Below are positions 22,075-33,865 of a stretch of DNA of 64,000 nt, piece by piece (the stretch's first letter is position 1; every line of letters starts with the position of its first letter). Both the position numbers and the translations under genes were made by a program. Source of the stretch: Cerrena zonata (taxonomy: Eukaryota; Basidiomycota; Agaricomycetes; Polyporales; Cerrenaceae); the NCBI GenBank assembly GCA_038087015.1, contig JASBNA010000030.1, forward strand, positions 1 to 64,000, in the 5' to 3' direction. A model generated the notes under the pieces. It was given only the letters and a program-made list of their open reading frames with translations. It made no database searches and was not told the DNA's origin.

Positions 22075-23475
22075 TCATTCTCTGTCAACTTTGGCTTGTG
22101 ATTTCAATATAATAATACTATCATCATTCCATGGCCCTACTTCCAGTTTTTGTTTTTTCTGCTGTTGCAGTTTAGGAAAGTAATCAAAGGAAATCTCCTT
22201 ATGGAGTTTGACTTTGAGTAGAGATGAAAACTTGTCACTAGTCAAGGTGCTATCAATAGAGTTGAAAATGTCTCTAGCTGTCTCATATTTATCTATATAA
22301 ATGTTTAGTTGAACTTCAACAATGCAAGATTTTGAAGAGACTGCACTGAACTGCCTCTCTGCATACTTGAATAACACATAATCTCCATATAATTGGTAGC
22401 TCAATGTCTGCAATTTGGGGAAGGATTCCAAATAAACTAAGTAAAAATCATTAGTACAAAATTAATCACAACTTGTTGTATCAACTTACAAAGGTCTGAA
22501 ACCTCATTTACCATAGGTACTTCCCACATTCTCAGAGTAAGCTCCTCAATGGTAGCACTACAATTCTGCAGCAGTGCCCCTACTCCTCTAAAGCATGAGA
22601 TAAATTCAGACTTGTCAGCATGACCATAACAGCACAAGGTGAGTTTCTGGATATGGGCAAAGAATGATCCTGCTTTGAGACACCAGTCCAACAGCCTAGA
22701 TACACCTGGTATCAGTCTCAGCTCAAGGGATGTTAAGGAATAACTGGATATGTGAGATGGTCTTGGTAGAATTTGGCCATTGTGCTCCAGAATCTTGAAG
22801 AAGAACCAGAGCTCCAGAGAAATAAGAGAATGAAAGGAATTAATAAATCTGATCAGCTGTGACACTTTGCATGCCTTCAATCCGAACAGATGCAGATGTT
22901 GCACAGTATGGAAAAGTGGTGCTCTGACCAGCAATGTATGTTCTTGAGCCAAATCCAAACCATGAATAACCAAAGTGCTAAGATTTTGAAGTCTATGTGA
23001 GACCAAAAATGATGATATAGGTACTTTCTGATCATAACCAATCTTCAATGTCCTGATGGATGATAATATATGACCAGCTGATTGAAGACTACTGTGAAGC
23101 CTACACAGATATTTGGGTCTTACTTGGATATTAGTGAAGAGGTGCATCTGAGCACAGTGCACCCATGCTCGACAGACAAGAGCACATGCATAAAGTGTCT
23201 TCTGGATACCCCAGCTATATTTGGTAATATCATATGCAGCAGCAACCCAGTCAATGATCTCTTCACAGACTTCTGTTGGAAGCCAAGGAAGAGTCCCATA
23301 CAGTGTGAAAGGCAATCTACAAGACCCCAAAATCAATTATCAGCCAAATATATATCAGAACAGAGGAAGAAAGTGATTACTGGTGGAAAATAGCTAAAGC
23401 CTCTGCACTCTTGATATCTATATCATTGACATAGGCAGAAATGAGGTTTTGAGTGTCTTGAATGTTTGTTGGCAT
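22075..23475 (-). CDS. F-box protein, copy 2
   Basis: Exons 23475-23381 (95 nt), 23316-22490 and 22436-22075 encode 427 residues in frame. The F-box reads WLPTEVCEEIIDWVAAAYD, followed by TLYACALVCRAWVHCAQMHL. Leu-rich segments (LSTLVIHGLDLAQEH, ISLELWFF, LTSLELRLIPGVSRLLDW) align with copies 1 and 3. The C-terminal exon (ESFPKLQTLSYQ) runs about 20 residues longer than in the other copies before its stop. ATG 23475 was chosen because copy 3 has the equivalent start and both give a 95-nt first exon, although the frame is open further upstream. The gene lies in a CpG desert, with two CG dinucleotides between 22081 and 23340. The predicted role is an SCF substrate receptor. Confidence 0.82.
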
Positions 23476-26400
23476 AGTAGGGAATGAAACAGGATCCACT
23501 CTGAGCAATGTGTCACTGGTCAGTATATTGTATGATTGGTTTAGCTGGCAAGAAATTGATGGTTGCGAGATTGGTGAAGGAAATGGATGCGATGCAAGAA
23601 ATATCTGGGGTTTGGCGGGGAGCGTAGATGGGAGGAGACAAGAGGGGTGTTCCTGGGATCCATTTGGCACCGAAATGCCAGGCCTTAAGTACTCGCGCTA
23701 CATGCATGTATAGCTTCGTTGACAGATAGACGCACTACCAACGTAGTATGAAAGGGTTTCGACTGAACTTTAAGGTCACAAGAATGGGGGTAAGCGACCA
23801 AGAAGCTATTGCAGTACGTCGAAGGATCTAAATATACCACAAAGAACCGCTGGGACTGTGAGTACACGTATCTGGACGAACACGATGGTATGTCAATAGC
23901 ATGGCACGGCTATTATTTCGGGCGTTCGCCAGTGGGGAACAGTCAAACCATAGGATGGCAACATGACCGGAGAGATTATGGAAATCCTAAATTTTATTGG
24001 AAAACGTCAAGGGAGTGACTACAAAATGAGTCGTCCGATAAACTCCTCCTAATCTCACAGCACCGCGATGTATTACCCATCTGTCCAACCCCGTATCGAG
24101 AGCCATGCTATTCAAATATGAACTGATGAGGACTTACAACGTAACCTTCTAACGGGGCATGCATGTACCTCGACGTATTTTGTGGTTACTCTATAGTATT
24201 CCAATCAGCATCGAATTGATGCGAGGAAACCCAACTCGACGCTGTGAACAGGGTGGATCCGCACTGTATAGGAAAGGTGCTTGAAGCGGTCGTGATTGTA
24301 GGTGTTGGACATAGGGGAAGCTGTACTAGAGAAAGTGTTGTGCTCCAAAGTCGCCCCATAGTGCGCCGCAGATGAGAGTTTAGGAGTCGGGATTGGGCAG
24401 TCGAGCTGGTCTGCGAAGGAGAAGGATCAAGACAGGTGAGACCTCGGTGAAGGGTCAGATATCTGGAGGCATGAGAGTGGATAACGGACGAGAAGGACAG
24501 TTCGAAGATCGTCCTGATGAGAGAGGGGATGTTATCTCCAGGACCATAGTGCCTACTGAAAACATCGTGGTCAGCGACCATAGTTGATGGCAACTCACCT
24601 GTATTCAACGCTTCAACGAGACCGAATCCCCTTTCCACAACGATCTCGGGAATTCGACGGTATGAGGAAACTTATTAGACAAGTGGGATATGAGTGATTG
24701 ATTCTCCGATGTAGATGTGAGCTATGTCGCCGAGGATACATTGTGAAGCACTCGAGATAGAGTCCACTCTGTGGTTCAAATGTCCAAGGACATCACAGAG
24801 TACAAACTGACACTTAAGAGACGTGGATTCTGTCATGAGACGGAGTCCTCAAGACAGCCTCGATGCTGGGATTTGAGCCAACCAGATGAGCGTAGCGGAG
24901 AGTCCAGCAGTAGTACTATCTGGGTTTGACCCTACCGGGAAGCTTCAGTGACTGCAGACAGGGAGATACAAGAGTGGGACCGATAGTTGGATGCAGAAAC
25001 CGTTGCAGATGCAAGAACGTCAAGTCCACCATCGATGACAAGGATCTGATGGGCTGGTAACCTCGGCTCGGGCCGAGGCAAAGTCGATCGTAGTGGAAGC
25101 AGTCGACTCAGCCGTATGCGTTCAACCAACCCTCAACGACTCCGAGTCAGTACTCACTCAGTACTAAGGGACAGCCATGACTATACCACTCGCAATCATT
25201 CTCCCGGTCTCGCATGCTCTACAGAGGCCAACAACCTCCCTGTATTTTTACGCTTCAGCATTTGCACCTCTCACTTGCTCCTCCGCCTGCCCAAGATCAT
25301 TGTTCAGTGATCGACTGCTGTCATCTGCTCTAGTCTCTGCTTCTGGGATCATACTCGAGACTTGATAACGCACCCCTCTGGTGCCACCACCCAATGAGGC
25401 ATACTTAGTGCCTTGCAGCAGTTGACTCTGCTCATCATCTTCGTTTGGTTTTGATTCTGTACGAAGGTGAGTCTTTTGATTGTATATCCATGTGTTCGTA
25501 CATCTTATTGATCAGTCTCGTCATCCGGACTTCCCTGCAGTGCTCATCCGCTATTGACAGAATCGTCGATCAAACGCCAACCGTCCCCATCAATACGACG
25601 ACTTTACTCTTCTTCGCATCATTCGGATGTTGCTTTCCCGTCGATTGTATCATCACTCCTCACCAGTCATCACAGTGATCTCCATCTCACAAACCCATCC
25701 ATCCCTCACTCTCCAAGTGGCTGTCTGGCAATGATCATTGCTCTCGACGCACAACAAGCTGGCATAACGGGTTCTTGTGATCTGTCGGACTACGATCTCG
25801 TGGTTTCATAGGAGTGGAGATGAAAGTGTTGTCAATCCATTCGAAGGTGTACACAATATCGCTCTTCACGACCGTATGCTCTGAACTCAGAGAAGCTAAA
25901 GAATGCTGGCAGTAGAGGGTGGAAGGGAACTTACCGAAGGTTGGTCGGAATCGTTCATACTTTGCTTATCTTTGACTCACCAATACCCATCCGTTCTTGC
26001 AGTACACCTTGAGTCGGAGTCGCCCACCATCCCATCCCACGCAACCATTATCTCAGCTCAGCTGTCTCTCAACACACAACTTACGCTTCCCTACTCCATC
26101 ATTACCTCTACCGAAGTCCTAGCTGATCTCGACGGCGCGATCTCCAAAATCTCAATAAGAACACCTCGATCCGACCTCTATCTCATCCAGGTGGAGATCT
26201 TAGGGCTTGAATTCGATCAACCTGGCCTTCGCTCCAACACTTCGAAGAGTCACGAAGATCAGTGACTCCGTTGTGGAGAATATTCTACAAACAAGGGACG
26301 CATATATGCGTTCGAGTCCGAGATTATCGACACGTACATGCAGTCTACCGAACGAGTAGAGAGTATATGGTAGTAAGGACATTATGAGTTGGTGGTCTGA

Positions 26401-28335
26401 GTCGAGGTTTTGGTGGTACCTGAGGGGAAATTTCCCGTGAGTGTCTCTCGCTATCATTATCAAGAGTCAAGATGCTCAACGCTCATTGACGTATAATTTA
26501 CTATTATGAGGTCGAGTCTGAATCTCTAGGGCCTCGGTTTCTTCCTTATGCTGATGTGCTACAGCTCTGTTCCCGCTCGCAAGGGTCCATGCCTCCTCAA
26601 TCGGCGCCATCAACTCGGATCCATCGACCAATCCAGACTCAGCCATCGCAGTTTGCTGTACTGAAGGACTTGTGATCATGCTGTCGACTCTACGTCTCTG
26701 CACTGCCTCAGTCACCCTTCTACCCACTGCAGATCGAGACGTTGCCATGATTGTATGCTGTCATCTTCCTACTTGCACGTTCTGGGCTATAACTTTAGTG
26801 TTGGGCATGGGTATACAAGAAAATGGATGTCCGCTAAAAGATTTGAGCGTTGACGTGCTATGAACGTGGAGAAAGGATGAAGCATGTGAGCGGTAGAATG
26901 TGAAAAGGATTTTGTTCACCGGAATACGTCTTGCTGTCACGCCTCACATACGCGTTCTCCCGTTAATGCCCTCTCGTTCTACCCGGGACGATTATCACAT
27001 CCACCACACTATTTCGTCGAGTACCGAATATCAAAATAATCTCTCAGTTCATCCTCCTAGATTTTCCAATATGAACATCTCCGAGCGTCATCCAAGTGGA
27101 TGTAATACGCCTGAATGGACTGTTTATGCGCACGAGGGGAGAGGAGTCATCATGCCCCTCTCCCGATCTCATGGACATCCATAGCCCATTTACCAACTTC
27201 TTCGCCCTCCCGCATAACCCAATACATCCCCTCGACGAAAAACTACCCGATCTGCAGCCCTGACCTAATCCTACTGCATCCCACACACTTCTCTCGCACA
27301 CTCTCTACTGACAAATATAGATGCCTACATTGAAGTAAGCACCATAGGACGATGCGGAACAGCTCTGACAACAGACTTTAACCTTTCGACTCTACTTCAG
27401 AATAAATACACCACCGGCTATGTAGCTCGAGTCAATCCAGCTCTGGCTCGGGTGAATTTATTAGAGCTACAACCACCAGGAAGTCTCCTTTGACATCCTC
27501 AAAAACCCTATCTCACAACTCAATGTTACTGTGTTATTCGATAAAGCTCCTAATTCCGGGTTCCCCGATCTGATGCCTCGGACTATAACAATGCCTCGAT
27601 TCTCATTTCGATATACCTCACAGGAATGCGTAACGACATCAACTACCAGCAGGCTTACAACGGGTACGGACGCATTTACTCAAGCTGATGTTCCTCTTCC
27701 CCTTCTTCCTAGCTCGGATCGAAAACGATAAATGTCTCAACAGATGTTCCCATAAGGATATCGCCAGTCGCGTTCGCCGAGTCTTAGTGAACGCGATGGC
27801 GGTGGAGGATGACCCGTGTACTCAACCGCAAGCTATTCTTACAGGCTCAAACAGCGTTGTCGATGATTCGACGTTCAACCTTGTCGTATTCACTTGGTAG
27901 AAACTATAGCTTTCCTCGACGAGCGAAACTAGATGCCGGGTATATGGGGATCCTCTCTTTGATCTAGACTTCGTTCCCAGTAGCTTTAGGGCGACCAAAG
28001 TCGCCACGTTGGAAAACGGACGCTCTGAACGCTGTATATTGTCATATTATGTACCTGTAAACACAATTTGTGTCTCGCTCGCTCTCATGAAAATTACTGC
28101 CAAAGTCACACTATGATCGCTATCCCCTGCTCGTCTTATTCATAAGCACGAGAAGGAGTTCAATGCGTCATGAATAAGAATAAGAATCATTTTTACATTT
28201 GCAACACTCGTAGCCGTGCCCTGATATCGAACGAAATCTTCGTCATCAAGTGACAGAAGAACTAGCTATACGCGTAAATATGTGACGGCTATGATTGAAA
28301 CAAGACAAATAAACAATGGTCTTGTATAGACTCAA

Positions 28336-28884
28336 TCAGACACATCTCCAGGGAAATAAAACAGAGTGAATATGGTATTTGGACGGATGTAATAAGGTAG
28401 ACATGGCTTTGTGGCGTAACCGGCTCATGACAGCTCCAGAATCATAGCAGCTTCGTGTCCAGTGTCGACCTCGAACACTAAACGGAGCGGTAAGAAAACA
28501 CTTCCCCGCCATTGCTGCGAGAAGTGAGAGTACGGTGATTTTGGAGAGAGATGATTGTGGTGAGCAGACGATAATGACGATGCAAAGAGCAAGACCAAGC
28601 CCAAGACCAGAACGGAAGGAAGAGTCAGCAGATTTAAATGCAAGGATATTAACTGTTGACCGTCCAATGACCTTGTCAGTAGTAGATTGAGTCCGCACGG
28701 ATAGTTGTTCTATCTGCACGATTCGTTTTATTGAGAATAAGGTTGAATACGAAAGCATATATAGCAAGAATACTCGCATTTGGGAACGATCTGGATCGTA
28801 GTCGAATGTGAACAAGTTGGTTTGAGTGGACGGACCAATCGATGTCACCGACGTGCATGTAGTTGGATCGGAAGAGTAAACCAA
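28336..28884 (-). other. Long open frame in repeat unit A, doubtful gene
   Basis: An open frame of about 180 codons on the minus strand includes one clear hydrophobic stretch (LGLGLALCIVIIVC) and a second weaker one. It has no ATG before the middle of the frame, no recognised domain and no counterpart in unit B that I can find. Chance open frames of this size are expected occasionally in 64 kb. It may be a decayed membrane-protein exon. Confidence 0.2.
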
Positions 28885-31800
28885 ACGCTTGGAAGCATCG
28901 CAGGAAGTATGAGGGAGATGATGACTGGAACAGCTACTCCGTGCAAGAAAAGGCGTAGTATGCTTTCACATCTAATGTAGATGAAGATGAGTTGGCGGCT
29001 GAGGTCCTTCCAGTTGAGCTTCTTGGGAATACCTGTGTGAAGGATCTAGACATGACCTTTGTCGTGTGTTTGAGGAAACCCATCTCGACTGGTAGTGGGT
29101 TATAAACGTTGGAAGGACAAGGGACAATGTTAGAGAGATGAGCTTGGTGTTGGCTCCGTGCTTGATAACCAACCGAGAGAGGGAAGCGAGCGAAGTGAAA
29201 CGAAAGTCAAGACTATGGACCGACCAGACGGTCGTTAGAGTAATGCATATATTTCAGAGAAGAACTGGCTAGATGCCCGAGAACTGCGTGGGATGCCGGG
29301 AGGTGTAGAGCGTGAATTCGAGCAAGGGGGCCATCGAGTAAACCAAGGAAAGGATATTGTTAGCGTACCTGTCGAGTATGTAGTTTATAGGTCGAGTAAT
29401 CCTGATCATGAGTTCGGACCATCAACTCGAAGTAAAGACTACTCACCAGGATGTATTTCCATCGACGATACCTCTCTCCAACACGAGGAAGGCTCCCAGA
29501 CATAGAATAATAAGGGGAATCCTCCGATAAGAGCGATGTTACCGGCGGTAGCTTCTACGATAGCGAGTCGGGAATCATCAAGCTGGTGTCGATGCCGAGG
29601 TTGAAGGAAACATCAGAGTCCGAGTCGGCAGAGGGAGAGCCCAGATGGACAGACGTAGCGAGGAGCGCAGCATCACAGGATGTGCCCGTTGTGATTAGAT
29701 GTCGAGGTTGGATGCGGGGATGAATGAGAGTGAGAGGCCTATGTAGTGCATCGAATGCCCATAATGGCGAGTGAGAGGAGATTTGAACAAGAGGGAATGC
29801 CGCTCAGTGGGATAACCTCGGGCCGGGTCGGAGCCGACCAACGTTCGATCATAGTCGAAGTAACCTTGAAACATAACAAACCTCTTTCTCTCGTCGTTGG
29901 ACGTTCGAACGTTCATCCAAGGGCTACCGGTACCTACCGGTACCCACCTCTCACGCGATGACTCCGTACTCAGACCCACCAGATCTTGCTGTACCGACCT
30001 GGCCAATGAACTTGCCATCAATCTAGCCCCTCCCCGCCACCTTGCTTTTCACCTTCCCACTCATACTTGTATTCACCCATGATCGAGTCATCTTCGTAAT
30101 CGACTGTACTCAAGCTCTGCTTTTCTGATGCCACCGCACAAGCCTGAGGCCTGCTCAGATGGACGGATGGGATTGGTGACATGTGACGCTTAACAAGCAA
30201 AGTCCGAGGGGAGAATGGATACCCTTGCATTGACATATCCGTAAGGAAGGTGAGTGTTCTGGCTGTATATTCATATCTCTGACGTCTTTTCCCATGACAC
30301 ACATTGTCCAAGTAGATCTCACTCACCGTCGGGCTGTGTCTACTCCGAGATAACTGTTGATAGTCCCAAATATTAACACTGGTGTCTTGCCTGTCTGTTT
30401 CGCTGACTCTTCCTATGTCTTGTTCTTCCTTCGACAATACCATCGACTCTCATCGTGCCTATTCCCATCATTTATCGGTACATGAAGATACCAAACCCGC
30501 AGCTCTATCCAAATGGTCCTCCTGTAACTCCCTTGAGTCCCGACGCTGAACGTATGCTAACCGATCATTAAACACTTTTTCTTAGACTACGCAATTAGTT
30601 TTGGCCGCGAGAGATCATAAAAGGCCTAAAGATCCATGTACGGCCGCTGTCAGTCGAGGAAAAGATGTAATCGGACAGTAGAACGCGGCTTTCTGAGAGG
30701 TTCATCACACTCGACATTCGCTTACAGGCACCGGTTCTCGCAATCCACCCTGACTGTAACGTCCCGTTTCCGGTACGTCCTGCTCAAAGCCTTGACCAAG
30801 CGTGCCTCCACTTGGTTTACTTCGTCGTTAGCTTCCGTTGAAAAGCAAAATCACCATTCCCCATACGACCTCCAAATTTCTTAATACAAGCCCTTCCGGT
30901 TATTTCTGTATAGTGTATTACCTCTCGCCCATCTCAACTCCCGCGGAATCAAACGTCAAGTCTCTCAATCATGTCCTCGGCCAACATTTATTGTCGGCCT
31001 TCCTCCAGAGGACGATCCCCTTCCAATACAGACAATCTATTTGTTACTTCTATCGGCGTGGAGGATACTACTTGTTGTTTGCACAAGCTAGTGTCAATTT
31101 ATGAAGGCGAGTTGCGATAAAACTACGACATACTTAGCTACCCTCATGTCATCACCAGACCTCTACTGCGGTCCTCCGTCGATCTCTTGTATATCTTTTC
31201 AAAGTTCAAAGACATGTCTGCCCGGCCGGCTATCTGCTATCATTGCTACCTCAACTTCGTTTTGGCGTCCAAGACTCTGATGATGCTCCTAGCTATGATC
31301 GACAATTATTGGTTCTACTTCTAGCTTCAACCTCAAGCCCTGCCACCCAGTCGTTCTTACCACATCGACCTATTGGTGTGTTCTGTTCACTTGTCTCAAC
31401 ACTCATCCTCTTGATGCCTTCCCCGAAGGTATCATTGACGATATCATTTCATTGGGACACTATTTTTCCAATAATCTTTCATTACCCTCATCCTTGGGCA
31501 ATCCTCGTTTCGGATAACTCGAGGCAATAGCAACCTTGTTTGGTGCTTGCTTGGGTAACAGGACAGGGAGGTAGTCGAGAGGTGTACACAAAGGTGTGTT
31601 ATCTCTATTCGTGATCGCTCCCGATAGTAATATGATTAATATATCAGGCAGGATCAGTAGCGACAAAGGCAGAATCCGAAATACAGTGTTGACTTGATGC
31701 TATCTAGACCATAGCCTCTCTCTTATTCCAGCTGTCGTGTATGGCTAGATTTGAACCTGTCAGTTGAACTGAGCCCCTTTGTACCTCTATGATTAGAGAG

Positions 31801-32524
31801 TATCTTCAGCTTCTTTGCAGATATTATGGGCACTGATCTGTCTGTCTGTATGTTCACCAGAACTCTACTGGAGTTATATCCAGAAGCCTTGACAAGTACT
31901 ATGTGGTGGTGTTGGAGGGCTATTGATCAGGATTGTGTTGAGACAATTTCTCTGTTGATGAGTGCATTTGTTGGGTTTATGTACTTGTAGATTGGATGAG
32001 ATATATCAGTGTCCTACTTCTACTGAATAATGATCTAAATTAAGTCTCACTGTTCTCTTATCTCATTACATACTTTGTCTAGTTACTGTCTCCCACAACA
32101 CATGTCTCTACTAACTATCCATTCCTGCATCAATCCTATGTTTCCAGTCATGTATTTATTCTGTGCATAATAAAATTTATATTTAATGTGTTTCTGGTCA
32201 CTTTCCTACTCCTAATTTCATATAGATACAAGTTTACAAAAAACTGACATATAGATATATACAATGATATTGAGAAAGGGATTTTTACAAAGGTACTCAT
32301 GACAATCATAGATAGAAGGAGACAAATCAACATATGCATAATAGAAGAACAGAAAAATCAGTATCTCTGTTAGTACATTGGTAATACAAGACAAGATAAG
32401 AAGTGAACATAAGAAAATCATTCCCTGGTATCAAGTTTAGTAGTAGCAAAATACATGGTTATAGTGATTTCATTCTCTATTGACATTGGCTTGTAATCAT
32501 CATGCTACAATACTATGACTAGTC

Positions 32525-33865
32525 CTATGGCACTACTTCCAGTTTGTCCTGCTGTTGCAGGTTAGAAAAGTAATCAAAGGGAATGTCCTGGTAGAGTTTG
32601 ACTTTGTGTAGGAATGAAAACTTGTCACTAGTCAAGGTGCTATCAATAGAGCTGCAAATGTCTTTAACTGGCTCATATTTATTTATATAAATGTCTAGTT
32701 GAACTTCAGAAATGCCAGATTTTGAAGAGACTGCACTGAACTGCCTCTCTGCATACTTGAATATTGTATCACCTCCAGATAATTGGTAGCTCAATCTCTG
32801 CAATTTGGGGAAGGATTCCAAATGAACTAAGTAAAAATCATTAGTACAAAATTAATCACAAACTGTTGTGTCAACTTACAAAGGTCTGAAACCTCATTTA
32901 CCATAGGTACCTGGTCCAGACTCAGAGTAAGATCCTCAATAGTAGCACTACAATGCTGCAGCAGTGCCCCTACTCCTCTGAAACATGAGATAAATTCAGA
33001 CTTGTCTTTATGACCATAATAGTGCAAGGCAAGTTTCTTGATGTGGGTAAAGAATGATCCTGCTTTGAGACACCAGTCCAACAGTATAGATACACCTGGT
33101 ATCAGGTGCAGGTTAAGGGATGTCAAGGAACAGCTGGATAGGTGAGATGGTCTTGGTAGAATTTGGCCATTGTGCTCCAGGATCTCAAAAGCAAACAAGA
33201 GATCCAGAGAAATAAGAGAATGAAAGGGATTGATAAATCTGATCAGCTGTGACACTTTGCACTCCTCCAAATCATCAAGATGCAGATATTGCACTGTATG
33301 AAAAAGTGGTGCTCTGAATAGCAATGTATGCTCTTGAGCCAAATGCAAGTGATTAATACACAGTGTACTGAGATTCTGAAGTCTATATGAGATCAAAAAG
33401 GATGATATAGGTACTTTCTGATCATAACCAATACCCAATGTCCTGATAGATGATAATATATGGCCAGCTGACTGAAGAGTATTCTGAAGCCTATGTAGAT
33501 ATTTGGGTTTCACTAAGACATTAGTGAAGAGGTGCATCTGAGCACAGTGCACCCATTCCCGACAGACAAGAGCACATGCATAAAGTGTCTTCTGGATATC
33601 CCAGTTATAGTTGGTAATATCATATGCAGCAGCAACCCAGTCAATGATCTCTTCACAGACTTCTGTTGGAAGCCAGGGAACGGTGCCATACAGGTTGAAA
33701 GGCAATCTACAAGGCCCCAAAATCAATTATCAGCCAAATGTATGTCAGAACAGAGGAAGAAAATGATTACTGGTGGAAAATGACTAAAGCCTCTGCACTG
33801 TTGGTATCTATATCATTGACATAGGTGGAAATGAGGTCCTGAGTGTCTTGGGTGTTTGCCAACAT
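32525..33865 (-). CDS. F-box protein, copy 3
   Basis: Exons 33865-33771 (95 nt), 33706-32880 (827 nt, same length as in copy 2) and 32826-32525 encode 407 residues. The F-box (WLPTEVCEEIIDWVAAAYD) and the following KTLYACALVCREWVHCAQMH are nearly identical to copy 2, and overall identity looks like 85-90% by eye. Substitutions are spread evenly and the frame is intact, so the copy is recent or under selection. It lies in a CpG desert (three CG in about 2 kb). Its 5' flank (34.07 kb onward) is also shared with copy 2, showing that the duplication covered gene and surroundings. Predicted SCF substrate receptor. Confidence 0.82.

Larger units (their letters stand above)
21480..31250. repeat. Large repeat unit A (includes F-box copy 2)
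   Basis: Much of this segment recurs at about 31.8-39.1 kb (unit B) in the same orientation, and part recurs at 42.1-44.6 kb (unit C). Matching anchors: the downstream flank and gene of F-box copy 2; 23.72-24.65 versus 34.11-35.05 and 42.15-43.0 kb; 30.1-30.5 versus 35.6-35.9 kb; 30.6-31.24 versus 38.5-39.1 kb. Unit A contains about 1.2 kb (25.1-26.3 kb) also present in C (43.4-44.53 kb) but missing from B. I find no reverse transcriptase, integrase, transposase or helicase. It could be a non-autonomous element or a decayed segmental duplication. Boundaries are approximate. Confidence 0.65.

Noticed and set aside
24186..24638. 150-codon minus-strand open frame in repeat unit A
   Set aside because: It spans a conserved GTGAGT donor, and the frame is broken in units B and C, so the continuous frame is probably not a protein.
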